A stretch of DNA of 64,000 nt from Triatoma infestans (GCA_011037195.1 JAAEAF010001059.1:124001-188000), one strand, 5' to 3'. Numbered from the stretch's first letter, positions 22,206 to 33,900 are shown. Program-made: numbers and translations. The notes: a model not told the origin generated them from the letters alone.

Positions 22206-23000
22206 TCTGGTATTTTATCCCGTCGTAGCCTGCATATTAATTTTGTTATTGACCAATTCGGATTTTCATCCATCGTCAGAGCAAATTCACCAAGTTCGTG
22301 TAGAGAATTCATTTCAACGTAATGTTTCTGTTATACTCACACTTGTTGGTTTGTTGATTGTATGTATGTGCGGGAGGTTATAAGGTTATGTTACTATGTG
22401 TGTCTGTGTTTAATGACAAAATGGAATTATAATGATTAGACATTAGAAAATAGTGTACAATCATAAATAGCATGTTTTGAAGGATAAGTAAATTTTCATA
22501 GTGTTGTTAAGTATGTTCAGTGTTTTATCAAGTCATTTTTATTAGTCGGGGGGGAGGATAAGTTATTTCAGGAGTACTATATTAGGAATAGATAAAGTTT
22601 GAAAAAAAGGTCATTCAAAGTTCATGGTCAGTCAAAAGCTTGTGCAAGTAATAAATAATGTGAAATGTAAGCAGGGTTAATGCAAGAAAATAATATGTAA
22701 GTACATTGATATGTAAGAAGCTTGGCAGCAAACAGCATATTGGAGATGATATTAAAATAAATAATAGTGGTAATCAATTGTATTCGTTTTTATTTATCAT
22801 GCTTGTTTTTAAATGATATTAATTTATGATTAAATTACTTTAAGAATATGTTGAAAGAGATGTGGTAGTATTCGTTAAGGTATTTTTAATATCAGGGACA
22901 TTTTCCGTGCCCGACTAAATTGTATTTCAGTCGGGAATATGGTACGACGGATAAAATACCAGATGTTATCCAGCATTGCGGACCCATCCACATTTTCAAT
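22206..23000 (+). mobile_element. Foldback B, long form with internal body
   Basis: The left arm starts TCTGGTATTTTATCC and contains a minus-strand hammerhead-like motif at 22246-22285 with GAAA changed to GAAT. The right arm ends GATGTTATCCAGCATTGCGGACCCATCCACATTTTC. Between the arms lies a body of roughly 450 bp that recurs inverted at 36.67-37.10 kb. The right arm has lost the ribozyme core and instead carries a perfect hairpin, CCCGACT...AGTCGGG (22905-22930). I see no convincing target-site duplication. Confidence 0.8.
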
Positions 23001-23338
23001 AATATGATGATAGAATTGTGTAATAAACTGAAATAGCACTTTAGAGGAAACCGTAACGCCACTCTTCCCCCAAAAGTACCCTTAAATGAATTTTCCCGGA
23101 GAACTGTTACAAATAAAAGGTAGCTCTTTGGATGTCTAGTTGATGTAACAAGTTTGAAGAAAATTGTTGGAGCCATTTTTGAGAAAATCGCGAAAATGTA
23201 AAAAAAATACTAGTATAGTGGTACTTCCGGTTGAGGAATTATGACTGCTGATCTACTGTCGGATCCCATGGTGATATCTAAATGGAATATGAAGTTTCAA
23301 CTTTCTACAGTTTTTCGTTTTTGAGCTATGCTATTCAA

Positions 23339-23374
<36 letters not shown>

Positions 23375-23500
23375 ACACACACACACACCATTGTCTAAAA
23401 ACCACTTTTTTAGACTCAGGGTACCTCAAAACGGACATTTCCGGTGAAAACTCGTAATCGAAAATTTGACACCATTACAATACTTCCTATTACTAGGATT
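23001..23500 (+). repeat. Family C copy 3, right half
   Basis: Resumes with GATGATAGAATTGTGTAATA (compare 25155) and continues through ATTTTTGAGAAAATCGC, ACTTCCGGTTGAGG, a (CA)n run at about 23338-23390, and the end block ATTACAATACTTCCTATTACTAGGA, where a LINE has inserted. Confidence 0.8.
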
Positions 23501-24141
23501 CCCTGAAGTACTTGGGCATGACAATTGATTCGAAGTTGAGCTTCGGGAGACATTTGCATGGTGTGGCGGATAAGGCTGGAAAGAATGTCGCCAGACTTAG
23601 TAGGCTTATGAGCAACATAAGAGGACCCAGAGCTAGTACGCGAGGTCCTTTGGCGAAGTGGACTACAACGTTACCCAATTCCTCAGTGGTCACGGCTATT
23701 TCTGTGAATATTCAAGGAAGATGGGGAAGAGGACCAGTGGTGAGTGCGGCTATTGTCCGGGAGTGTGAGACGATGCACACCACACATTTTTTGTGTGTGA
23801 GAGGTGGTGTCGTCTCAGGAGAGACCTGGAGCAAAACGTCGGGCATATTACCCCGGCGGGGATAATATCGACTATGCTCTCTAGTAGGCGGCATGCTCTC
23901 ATGTGTGGCGCGCTTCATTAGAGAGGTGCTGATTGCCAAGCAAAGGGAACTGGGTGAGTTTGGCGGGAGGATCCCCTGATTAGGGACAGAATAGGGGCCT
24001 AGCCTGATGTAGTGCTGCATAAGCGAATCCAGGCTAGGTCTGGTGCCGGCGGAGCTGATTTAGCCGGTAGGCTGCCTTGGCGGGAGTCCGTCACATACGT
24101 GCGTCAAAAGCATTTCACCTCCCTCATAAAAAAAAAAAAAA
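23501..24141 (+). mobile_element. R1-like LINE fragment with internal deletion and poly(A)
   Basis: Flanked by ACTAGGATT at 23492-23500 and 24142-24150. Reads KYLGMTIDSKLSFGRHLHG...ADKAGKNVARLSRLMSNIRGP (RT thumb region), then jumps by deletion and frameshift to VTQFLSGHGYF, CGYCPG and DDAHHTFFVCERW, the C-terminal zinc finger of R1-clade ORF2. Ends with an A run at 24128-24142. The middle of ORF2 between thumb and finger is missing. Confidence 0.88.
23512..23865 (+). pseudogene. R1-like LINE ORF2 remnant
   Basis: A 117-codon frame whose first half is genuine reverse transcriptase sequence (GMTIDSKLSFGRHLHGVADK). The second half is out of frame relative to the zinc finger, which is read in a neighbouring frame from about 23655 on and itself contains a stop (CPGV-stop-DDAHH). 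Confidence 0.82.
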
Positions 24142-24150
24142 ACTAGGATT

Positions 24151-24970
24151 AATATAATAGATGCGTGGATTACTTCAAAACAATGCAAAACATGTCATCG
24201 AAAATGTGCCATATTTTTATAAAATTTAATTTATGATAAATTCCACTTTCATAAAATCGTTAAAAATATAGCAGCAATTCCTTTCTTAAAATAATAATAA
24301 TAATAAAAAAAAAAGTAAACATAAAACGACCATTCTACAACAATCATTCCAACAAAATTTGGGAACATATTAATAAAATATATTTATGATGGTAGCGTAG
24401 TTTAAAAGCAATGCGTTATTAATTACATGTTCTACAAAGTCCAATAATTTCATTCAAATAAATTTCATAAGTGCTATAGCAGTGTTTAAACATGATTCAA
24501 GTGGATGTCGGACCAGCGCTCTAATCTCTCTTGAACATACATACTACAAACCCTAGAATTATGTCTAATTATTCACCCACTTGGGGGGGAAATTCTTAAA
24601 ACTTTCTCAGCCGTTGATAGGAAATTCTCTATGATTAATGTGTCTAATCGATATAAATTATTTTGTTCCACTTCTTTGTATTTTTTTTTTTTTTTTTCTA
24701 AAGTTAAAGGAAATTTAAGAGGAGTTTAAGAATTTCTTTCTAAAGGAAAATTGACGATAATTGGATACCGGAGAAGATATATCACTTAACAAAGAGAATA
24801 ATCACCATTCAACAATAATGAAACCTTTAAAGGGTGTAATAATTGGTTAAAAAAAAAAGAAGAAAAAATTACGTCATAACTCATTGATAATAACAATCGT
24901 ATACAATTATTTTATTCACTTACCATCATCAGCTTTTCTCGCCTATCTGTTTCGTCATTCAGAATTGTGA
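24151..24970. other. AT-rich spacer
   Basis: AT-rich with T and A homopolymers. Nothing recognised. Confidence 0.55.
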
Positions 24971-24974
24971 TCTG

Positions 24975-25489
24975 AAAAAAAATTGTATAGTTAGTACACC
25001 AAATTTAATGAAATTCTTCGGTGGTTATTATGGAGAAAATAGCAAAAAAACTGAAAAAAAACTGTTCAGTAAAAAAATGCAGTTTCAGTTCACTAATTTA
25101 CTTAAAACTCGTAAGTTTGGAACTCATTTATTTATAATTAATTTTATAATTAAGTTTAGATGGTAGAATTGTATAATCAAGTATGATAGCACTTTAGAGG
25201 CAAACATAACCCTACCCCTTATCCCATAAGCATGCTTAATTGAGTTTTCCCAAAGAAATGTTTTAAATGAAAAATTGCAGATCTTAGTATGTGTAGTTAA
25301 CAAATCAATTTTGAAGAATATTTTTTGGAGCCATTTTTGAGAAAATTGCAAAAAAGTGAAGAAAAAAAAAATTTAATAAAGTGGTACTGCCGATTGAGGA
25401 ATTATGACAGATAACCTACTTCCAAATCCCTTCGTGATACCAAATGGAATATCAAGTTTGACCTTTCTATAGTTTTTCCTTCAAATACA

Positions 25490-25522
<33 letters not shown>

Positions 25523-25645
25523 GACCATTTTTCCAAAAAACCACTTTTTTTTTTTTTTATTCAGAAGATATCAAAACGTGTTTTTCCGATGAAATCTCGA
25601 TATCTAAAATTTGACACGATTACAATACTTCCTCTTACTAGGACT
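24975..25645 (+). repeat. Family C copy 4
   Basis: Contains ordered family blocks: GGTGGTTATTATGGAGAAAATAGC, GCACTTTAGAGGCAAACATAACCC, GGAGCCATTTTTGAGAAAATTGC, a (CA)n run at about 25488-25520, and the end ACACGATTACAATACTTCCTCTTACTAGGA. The ORF at 25124-25351 on the other strand is incidental. Confidence 0.8.
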
Positions 25646-26059
25646 AAGAGAAATTAATATGGGAATACTTGTTGGTACGTGCCCAATAACATTGAACAAA
25701 CGCCAATTTAAAATTCAACATCACAGGACACCCTAGAAAACAGATTTTTTCATAAAAATATTTCAAATAAAAGTGGTTAGCATCTGTGAATTTAGCATTC
25801 CAGACATATAGAAAATCGCTAGAGTAATTTTCAAGACACATTAGTTATTTCCAATTTTTAAAATATAGAATAATAGCAATGTCATTCATTGGTAGCTATC
25901 GATTTAAAAAAAAAAAAAAAAAATCATTAACGAGTAATTAAAAGATGCAGTATTAAATAATTTCATACGTCTATCGATCGTATAGTTTAATTATGAACTA
26001 ACATTTTCATAAGACCTTTTTTTAACTTTCCTTATTTTACTGAATGTACAAATTTTTAC
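25646..26059. other. AT-rich spacer
   Basis: Nothing recognised. A 65-codon minus-strand ORF at 25644-25841 has no visible domain. Confidence 0.5.
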
Positions 26060-26747
26060 TTTTTCTTACTCCTAGTATAAGAGGAAGTATTGTAATCGTG
26101 TCAAAATTTTCGATTACGAGTTTTCACGGGAAATATCCGTTTTGAGGTCCCCTGAGTCCAAAAAAAAGTGGTCCCCTCAGTCCAAAAAAAGTGTGAACAG
26201 CATAGCTCAAAAAAGAAAAACCGCAGAAAGTTGAAACTTGATCTTCCGTTTAGATATCACCATGGAATCTGACAGTACGTTATCTGTCAAAATTCCTCTA
26301 CCGGAACAACCACTTGATTAGTTTTTTTTTTTTTTTTACTTTTTTTGCGTTTTTCTCAAAAATGGCTCCGACGATTTTCTTAAAACTTTTATATACACTA
26401 AACATACAAAAATCTATAGAACTTTTATTCTAAACATTTCACTGGGAAAATTCATTTAAGCGCACTTTAAATTGGAGGCGTGGGTGTTATGTTTTTCTCT
26501 AAAGTGTTATCATAGTTGATTATACAATTCTATCATTCAAAGAAAATTAATTAGAAATAAATAGATGGCCAAAATTTCGAGTTTCAAGGAAATTAATAAA
26601 CGCTTTTACTGAACAGTTTTTTCAATTTTCGACGAATATCATTAAATTTGGGACACAAAGTATAAAATTTGTCAATTATAATTTTGAAAATTGGAGTAAG
26701 AGAAAGTTGTGTAAGTGTTTCACACCAGATTTTTTTTTTTTTTCTAA
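26060..26747 (-). repeat. Family C copy 5, most complete
   Basis: Runs from TTACTCCTAGTATAAGAGGAAG to GAGTAAGAGAAAGTTGTG and GTGTTTCACACCAGATTTTTTT. At about 680 bp it shows both ends of the family. Both termini carry a TCTTACTCC-like motif in opposite orientation, hinting at short inverted ends. Confidence 0.82.
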
Positions 26748-26757
26748 TTTAACCACA

Positions 26758-27062
26758 CTTAACAATTTTTACTTCCTCTTTCAGCTAGGTTTCCAAAATT
26801 GAATTTTTACCCGGGAATATAATGTTTTAAAATCCACTGAGAAAGAAACACTGTTTTTAGCGAATGATCTGTATACTTGTGGGCGTCTATATATGCTCGG
26901 TGAATCTGTACGTGAATAAAATACCTCGAAAAACGAAGAATTGCAGGAAGCTTAAAGTATGCATTCCATTTACGACTATCACCTAAAGTTTCGGGCAGCC
27001 AAAGACAATCAACCGAATTGTGACTTTACTGAACAACTTTTACAGTTTTTGCGGTTTTCAAA
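26758..27062 (-). repeat. Family C copy 6, partial
   Basis: Begins ATTTTTACTTCCTCTTTCAGC and carries diverged versions of the end block, the ACTGAGAAAGAAACACTG block and a TTTTTGCGGTTTTC block, where it is cut by the RTE-like tail and foldback A6. It seems to resume near 27490-27553. Confidence 0.6.
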
Positions 27063-27063
27063 C

Positions 27064-27240
27064 TTTTTTTTTTCAACTTCGTGTACTGTCCTCCTTCATT
27101 ACTCTTTGCCATTCTTCTTTCTCATAGGCAAGTCTTCACCATCACCTCACTCTGAGTGTTTGGAGGACTTCCTCCAAATCGTGCAGCCATCTTTTACGTG
27201 GGCGTCTTCTATTTCTACGTCCTCCTGGATGCTTTTTGTC
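27064..27240 (-). mobile_element. RTE/endonuclease-RT-type LINE tail
   Basis: Minus strand reads RRNRRRPRKRWLHDLEEVLQ, then WRRLAYEKEEWQRVM. The R-R-x-R-P-R-x-R-W-x-D-D/L and later L-A-x-x-R/K-x-x-W pattern is the common C-terminal tail of RTE-like LINEs. It ends in a T run (poly(A) on the minus strand) at about 27065-27076. Confidence 0.7.
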
Positions 27241-27425
27241 AAAACAGTGTGATAACCTAGATTTGTTCTGTGCAAACTATGTTATCACAACACTGTTGGA
27301 CAAAAAGCATATTGATGATGGGCGAACGCCCGAAACCGGGACGATGACCACAAAAAAGTAGCAGGCTATCACGGAAAATATCTCTGATGCTTTTCAGCTC
27401 TGCGGAATCAACCACAACGTACATT
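27222..27425 (+). mobile_element. Foldback element A6, partial
   Basis: A short left arm (GGATGCTTTTTGTCAAAACAGTG) and a full right arm ending CTGCGGAATCAACCACAAC. The right-arm ribozyme core is altered at C3 (TTGATGA instead of CTGATGA), so it is probably inactive. The stem II hairpin GGGC-GAAC-GCCC and GAAA are intact. Confidence 0.75.
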
Positions 27426-27555
27426 TGATACATTGCTAGTATTCGAGTATTGAAGGAAATCGGAAAACCATAAATGCCACATTACAGAATAGGTTTTTGA
27501 GTTTTTTGGAACTACAACGATTTCCTTTAAACTTGGAAAGTCAACTGTACAGTCA

Positions 27556-27715
27556 AGGTGCATCAACATCTATGGTCATTGGCGCCCGAAACCTTCTCAA
27601 CGCACTGCCAGCTCCCGGACGGTGTATACTCATCACAGACATCCCTGCTCATCATCGGGCAGTGGGCTGTAGAGATTCCTAGGAAGAGAAAATCTATGGG
27701 CAGCACTGTTGGAAT
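27556..27715 (-). repeat. SINE-1, antisense
   Basis: In reverse: GGTGCATCAACATCTATGGTCATTGGCGCCCGAAACC, then CTTCTCAACGCACTGCC and CTAGGAAGAGAAAATCTATGGGCAGCACTG. The tRNA-like head is missing, so the copy is truncated. Confidence 0.75.
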
Positions 27716-29814
27716 TTTTTTTGTAACATTTCTGAAAAAAAAAAATCTTAAAACGGTTTTTTGTGTTTGTCGGTTAGGTTTAAATTTAAATTGCCCTCTA
27801 CGATTTTGTTGTGACAATGTACAATCAGGTATACTTGTATTACCCCTACATTCTTTTTTGTTGGCAGTTCAACTAACCACCTGTAAGCATTATAATTAGA
27901 GATATTGTGTTCTATGAAACTGCATTAATTACATTAAGAAAAAGAATCGAGTATATATTTCTCAACATATTTTTTGTATTTTGATTTTTTTTTAACGTAA
28001 TTTACAAAAGATTTGATTCTTTCACTTCTAGAATTTTTGCAAAAAATAGGTTATATTTATTCTACTACTTTTCTGTGTTTACACAAATTAAAAAAAACAA
28101 AAAAAAAACAAGAATTTAAGGCATTTCTCTATATCACAATTGATACTTATCTTGAAATTTACATTTTTTGAATACATTGATTACTTTTAACTTTTATCCT
28201 GGTCATGCTTTAACGTGGGGTTCGAAACCCTTGAAAATAGACACCTAACTAATTAGGCAAGCGGTGCGCGACACAATACACAGACATAAATATACAATTT
28301 CCAGATGTTTTTCACTTAGCTTAATATAAAGAGAGATGTTATAAAGCCGAAGATTAATTGCGGCTCCCATTGGTACTAATTTTTGTACAAAAGGATCGCA
28401 GTGGCGTAGGCTGGTTAACCAACCCCCACAGAATCTAAATCTGTGTGAATAATATGTTTCTTTTCTACAAATATCACCATAATTTTGGAATACAGCTCCA
28501 CAGTTTTACTGTTTTTTTCTACGGTCAGCCTGCTTTTGTTGTATGGTAATTACATTGTTGATGAGGAGCTAATATCATGCCATCAATGCGAGAATCCAAT
28601 CAATCATATGTGAACACTTACAAAATATTCTACATTGCAAATCAAGTGCTAACTCAACATTATTTGAGGCAAAAATTGTGAGAGGCAAAAAACTTGTAAT
28701 ATATTGTAAATATGAAACCAGCGTAAACAAGAGTCAACATCTCTAGGAAGCGTGCGTACTGCACCCATGGGGATAGGAAATTGACCAGCACAGTTTGGTG
28801 TTTATTTACATTCCAATGCTTCCGTTTAGTAGAATTCACAATGTTTATTTTTTTTCTCCTTATTTTCCTGCCAGAATAAAAAAATAGATATATTTTTTTA
28901 ATTATTATGTGTTTTTTGATAAAATATTTCTATAAAGTAATAATAGTTTCTACAAAGTTTATTGTTTGCATATAATCTGAATTCATATTTTACTCATTTT
29001 GGGTTTTTTGTTTATTATAATTTAGTATTATGCAATCTGCCAATTCTTCCAAAAGTGATTTTACAAAATAATCCTTCATTTCATATTATTATTATTCATT
29101 TTATATATTTTGTTTAATTATCCATAAAATCAATATAGAATTTAAACTATAATTTTACTTATTGCTAGCTCCTAATTGATTTTAAATGATAGTGTCCAAA
29201 ACATTAAACTTCGATTTAGATAACTCATTATTTTTCAACTTTTATAAAAAATTATTTAGTAAAATAATAATGTTAAATTTCCTTCTTCACTGAAAAAAGT
29301 TTGGAATATCCAATTTTCTTTATTCTAAATACTTTTAAAAAAAGAAAATTGGTAATATGAAGCTACAGTATCAGACTTCTAAGTATTTAATTTCACTGTT
29401 CTATTTAACTAGCCTAACCTGGCATATTCATATACATCATTCAAGAGGTATTGGCTAATTAACGGTCAGACGTCAACCAAATCATAATGGCTAAAATTTC
29501 TATAGCTCATAAAGCCCTTTCGGGTTATAGAGTGCCATTGTTAACCATGAAAGTTTCCACCGTCATATTGAGTCGATACTGATGTTTACAATATGATCTT
29601 CTGATTCTTATTTTGGGATTAAATTACTAGTAGAAATGGCACGGGCGTTTTTACAAAAACAAATAAAGTCTCCTATTTTTGTAATCATCTGACACCCCAA
29701 TTCTCTTATATAGGGCACTTAAAATTCTATTAATTTTTATTTGTAACCTTTTAAAGTGACTACAAATCAGTGTTACCATTCAGAATTAGTGTACTATTTA
29801 TTGATCTTTGAAGT
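27716..29814. other. AT-rich spacer
   Basis: About 2 kb of AT-rich DNA with no recognised repeat, RNA gene or coding segment. Confidence 0.5.
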
Positions 29815-29965
29815 TTCCATGGCCATTTTCCTCAAAAAACACTTGAGATTCGGGATGAAACCGCGTTTGTTATAAACCGACGTTCCGCCGTTATTGCAAT
29901 GAGCCTCTTCAGAATCGTTTCACCTTGTAAGCCTGAAGAAGCTCAATATTGGCGAAACTCGTGTT
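29815..29965. repeat. Inverted pair of Penelope-like terminal fragments
   Basis: Minus strand near 29875-29922 reads CTGAAGAGGCTCATTG...CGGCGGAACGTCGG. Plus strand near 29935-29970 reads CTGAAGAAGCTCAATATTGGCGAAACTCG. Both resemble degraded hammerhead-like motifs and face each other. The flank CTCAAAAAACACTTGAGATTCGGGATGA also occurs at 31.11 kb next to the second Penelope-like element. Confidence 0.5.
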
Positions 29966-31094
29966 TTTCATATTACTTACTGTTTAGGTAAGTGTCAAAA
30001 ATAATTAGTCTAACGTCTTCAACCTGTAGCTCACGCTTTCGAAATCACAATGTCCTTTAAAAAAGTAATATTTACAACTAAGACTAATTTGAGAGATTCC
30101 ACCTCCAGGCGCAGGGAATAAGCAAGCACTTCCAGAATATCGAAAGTAGTGACTGAAGAACTAAGCTCTATATGGTGTAGTCCAAACAAACACTTCATCT
30201 GTTTTAGTTTGCTACTCCGATTCATTCCTTGGCATAGATCCATAAATGCGCACAAGAAGATTGGGGATTAACAAGTTTCTTCCATCAGATAGACTTTTAA
30301 AAATTTCGCTACCTCATGTTCTCCCTTGAATATTTTTATAATCTTCGACATCCATCAAATGGTATGCAGATGTTTATATATATCCTTTTCTTTTCTTCCC
30401 TCTATCGATTTTATTCATCAGGAGAACAGAGATCTGGAACTACAGGTCATGGGCTTCAAAGACTGAAGGCACTCATAAGATAATATATCCTCTCTCCCTT
30501 TCTGGGCTTTGATTGGGACTATCCGTATTTATTCTTGGATAGTTCAATTTACTCTTGCACATTGAATTATATTTGTGAGAGGAAAGTAGATGAGGAAGAT
30601 AACTGCCTTGATTTTAGAACTTTGTCTCCTTAGGAAAACGTTTCCACAATGCAGACTTACAGCAGATTTGGTTTTTGGAAATGGCTGCAAATTATTTTTC
30701 AAGTTTGGCACTGCATTGTGTGGCAACTTGGAATCGAAAATATATCTCAAACATTAAGTCAACTTCGCCCTTATGTGGTGTAATCCTTAAATTAGTTATG
30801 TTTCTTTCCTAATCCAAGTTAGTTCCTTTCATTGGACTATAACTTCGCAAACGGGTTAGTTCCATTTTGAATTCTCATAAAATGCCATCCGCCTCTGGAG
30901 AATCAAAACTATTTCTTGATTAGAGAAAGAGCTAATCAATATTCCACACAAGTCTTATCCTGAAAGTTGTCACTTTTCTATCTGCGACCGCAGATTAGAG
31001 GTTTTTTTTTTCATAATTCCTTACCTTCTTTCTTCTACCTATCGCTTGTACCATTTATTGACAAGATGGCGGAATGGGCTTGGATCTTTTAGAT
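29966..31094. other. Spacer, no assignment
   Basis: Two short minus-strand ORFs (30031-30255, 30544-30750) show no family I recognise. Confidence 0.45.
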
Positions 31095-31760
31095 TTCCTC
31101 GCTAATTTTCATGAAAAACACTTGAGTTTCCGGGTTGAGACCACGCTTCCCGGTTTCCGGTGGCCGCTTGAGTTTCAGTGGTTCGCTAAAAACCGACATT
31201 TTGTCCATGTATCAATGAGGGTCCTTACCCTCAAAAGCCAATAAAGCATTGAGTCTTGGTAAAGAAAGGGCGTCGTGGCTCCTTTCTTTGCCATCTTGAC
31301 CGCCATATTGACTGCCTGCTTGAACACCATGTTTACTGTATGTGGTGGTGGGGCTTAATTTCCTCTTTCTTGCCTACATTTGGCTGGCGGGTGAGGAAAT
31401 CTAAGTCTTCCATCCCACTGCACTCCTGCCAAAGTTTTAACCTTGTTTTAACCTCCCGAAAACCTTTAGACGCTTTTTCGCTGCTTTTTTACCCCATTTC
31501 CTAAGCAGGGGGAGCCATGTTCTGCTTAGCCGGAGTCCATCATCTTTATTTAGACAGTTTCTCTCTATCTTAATTTCCACTGCCTCTCTTATGACAGGTT
31601 CGTAATAATTGTCTACCTGTCTACCTGATATCCTCAAAACTTATGGCATGCCCAGCCATATCAATGTTTTACACTGTGAATGGGATTTGGCGAAAAGGAT
31701 TCTGAAATGGTACAGAGTTCGTAAGAGATTCTTCATCTCATTTGAATATATGACCTAGGT
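31095..31760 (-). mobile_element. Second Penelope-like element, endonuclease C-terminus and terminal region
   Basis: The minus-strand frame 31437-31637 reads VIREAVEIKIERNCLNKDDG then LRLSRTWLPLL, the conserved tail after the GIY-YIG domain in Penelope-like elements (R-E-A-x-E-I ... N-x-D-D-G-x-x-L-S-x-T-W). Further 3' (31240 down to 31100) lies terminal-repeat-like sequence shared with 29.82-29.92 kb, including AAACTCAAGTGTTTTTCATGAAAAT (written for the minus strand). Confidence 0.72.
31437..31637 (-). pseudogene. Penelope-like endonuclease C-terminal fragment
   Basis: A 66-codon frame whose middle is recognisable Penelope-type sequence (IREAVEIKIE, LNKDDGLRLSRTW). The GIY-YIG catalytic core upstream is missing or decayed and the tail after LPLLRKW is not conserved. 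Confidence 0.7.
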
Positions 31761-31764
31761 CATA

Positions 31765-32155
31765 TATTCAGTCTCGTAAAATTGCAAAAATTTAATTTGT
31801 TACGCAACTGTTTGCATTCGTCTTTCTACCAATAATTAACTTCTTAGTGGTAATTGGGGAATTTATCAACTGCCAAAACTTTTTTGAAATATTCATCTTG
31901 TCTGACAAGATCACTTTTTGCAATGATGGAGAATAAATCTCACAACATCCATTACTCGTATGCCAAAAATTCCCAATATGCGGATACAAGCACAAATGGA
32001 CTGTAAATGTATTGAGTGGCATAGTTGACAAACAAACAAAAATTGTTGGCCGATATTTCTTCGATTGTATTATACTGCATAACAAATAGTGGTGTCTTCA
32101 ATATAGTGCTTTCAGTGCGCTTAAAACTTTTAGATTTTTATGATGTATACTAACA
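31765..32155. other. Spacer, no assignment
   Basis: The minus-strand ORF at 31792-32085 (97 codons) has no recognisable domain. Confidence 0.4.
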
Positions 32156-32159
32156 CCAA

Positions 32160-32300
32160 AAAAGCCATTGATCTCTTTAGGTCGGATTTAGCACCACGGC
32201 AGTTGTGTGAATGTGGATAAGTTTAGGATCTTCATAGAATGCGAGGAGGAATATAGAGTACTCCAGCCTCTTGTAAAAAAAGAGATGATTCGCGTAATTG
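32160..32300 (+). mobile_element. Possible LINE zinc-finger tail
   Basis: Frames read DLAPRQLCECG, then DLHRI/M and ECEEEYRVLQPLVKKE, resembling the CxCG...H...C tail of a LINE ORF2. Short and frameshifted, so only a tentative call. Confidence 0.4.
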
Positions 32301-33440
32301 TGTTTTAACGGATGAATGTATTAATAAGGATGAATGTACTCATTAGATTGAATGTAACTATTACATAATCAGTTTTAGAGAAATAATATATTTATGACTA
32401 TGATTTATAAGTTTAATAGCTCAGTAAATTTAGTGATAAACATCAACTATTCCATCCATAGTCAACTATTAGAGTTCATTTTAATAATATAGAGTGGTTT
32501 ATATGGTAAAGTGTCTATTTAATATAGTTCAGATGCAAAGAACGACCATTGAAGTTGCAAAGCACCTTTCAAAATAAGAAAAAAATAAATAAATAAATAA
32601 CACCAAAAAGTTCTGTCACTAACTAAAGTAATAAAAATATAAAATGGTGATTGTTCCTTAATGACAATAACTCATGGATAACTATACAGAAAAACAAGAG
32701 ATTCCTATAATAAATTGTTTGTTTCCAATAACTTCTGATATTATTTTTTAAACTTTTTTATTTTCAGCCTAACCTCCTTTCCTTTTCTCTACGTACAAAA
32801 ATTACGTTAAATGGTTTCCATTTAAATTATAAATATTAGGATGTAAACAAGTTTATTTCACAAAAAAGTACAATTAATATCATCCCCCCCTTCTAAACAA
32901 ACTGTGATTTTTATTTTTCTATATATTCTTTGTCTTTTTCAATGCACATATCCACTTGCTGAAATTGGTACCGAGAAACATAACAATATTTCACTTTACT
33001 ACTCTGGCATTTTTCACTTGTTTGTAGACATTATTTATGTCCCATTTTTGGACTAGAAGGAAAAAAAGTGGGGGATTAACCAAAACCTTTTAACATTGAC
33101 TTTATGTCTGTGTCTGTCTCTCTCTCTGGCCACACACATTGCTCGCTTACACCAAACATTTTTTGTAGTAAACTTTTATCTCATTACCTTTTCCCACTGT
33201 CCCTTTTGTTTTCTAAACTTATTTGCCTTATTTCGTTGTTGTTTATTTTTGAACATTTATATTCTTTAACAACTTTACATTAACGTCGCCCATTGTGTCA
33301 TTTTCTGACCATTCTTCACTAATATTTGAAAACTAAGGAACATTAGAAGGAAAGATACTTGTGTAAACTTCATGTCATTTTTATAAATTTATATTATATT
33401 CTTAGTAGAAAATAAAGCTAGTAAAACACACTTGTGTATT
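32301..33440. other. AT-rich spacer
   Basis: Nothing recognised beyond homopolymers and a short AAATA repeat near 32580-32600. Confidence 0.5.
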
Positions 33441-33441
33441 A

Positions 33442-33900
33442 TTGAGTACATTAAATTTAGGGGAGGGTGGGGCTTGTTTATTACAGAAAATGATCCGAGA
33501 GTACGTGATTAGGAAGTGGCAAAGACGCTGGGATGAGACGGGGAATAGGGAGAATCGTATACGAGTTCTTCCCGAATCTGCATCACAGACTGTCGATTCG
33601 ATAATTGGAGCTAACCCAAACCCTAACGCAGTATTTCATGGGCCACGGGGAGTTCAATTCTAAGCTCCATGAACTGGATTTGAAAAATTCCCCAAATTGC
33701 AAATGCGGTGAACCGGACACAATGCATCACGTTCTCTTCCGATCTCCTCTCCTCGACAAGGCAAGAATCCATATGGAATTCAAGCTGAGTAGAAGGGGAG
33801 AGAACTGGCCGGGGTACTGCAAAGAGTTAATGAAAAGTGTTATCAAAGAAATAGGTAATTTTGGAAAATTGAACTCATTGAAGTGATTATATTTTATCAG
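33442..33900 (+). mobile_element. R1/jockey-like LINE C-terminal fragment
   Basis: The first frame (33442-33663) contains IRKWQRRWDETGNRENRIRV, the W-Q-x-x-W-D motif after the RT domain. A frameshift near 33640 moves the reading to FMGHGEFNSKLHELDL, CKCGEPDTMHHVLF and SPLLDKAR, matching G-H-G-x-F and the CxCG...HH zinc finger, whose final Cys is replaced by Ser (FRSPLL). 5' truncated. Confidence 0.8.

Noticed and set aside
22206..23000. Target-site duplication around the long B element
   Set aside because: AATATTATTTAG and AATAATATGATG flank it but match at only about eight of twelve positions in AT-rich sequence, which is not convincing.
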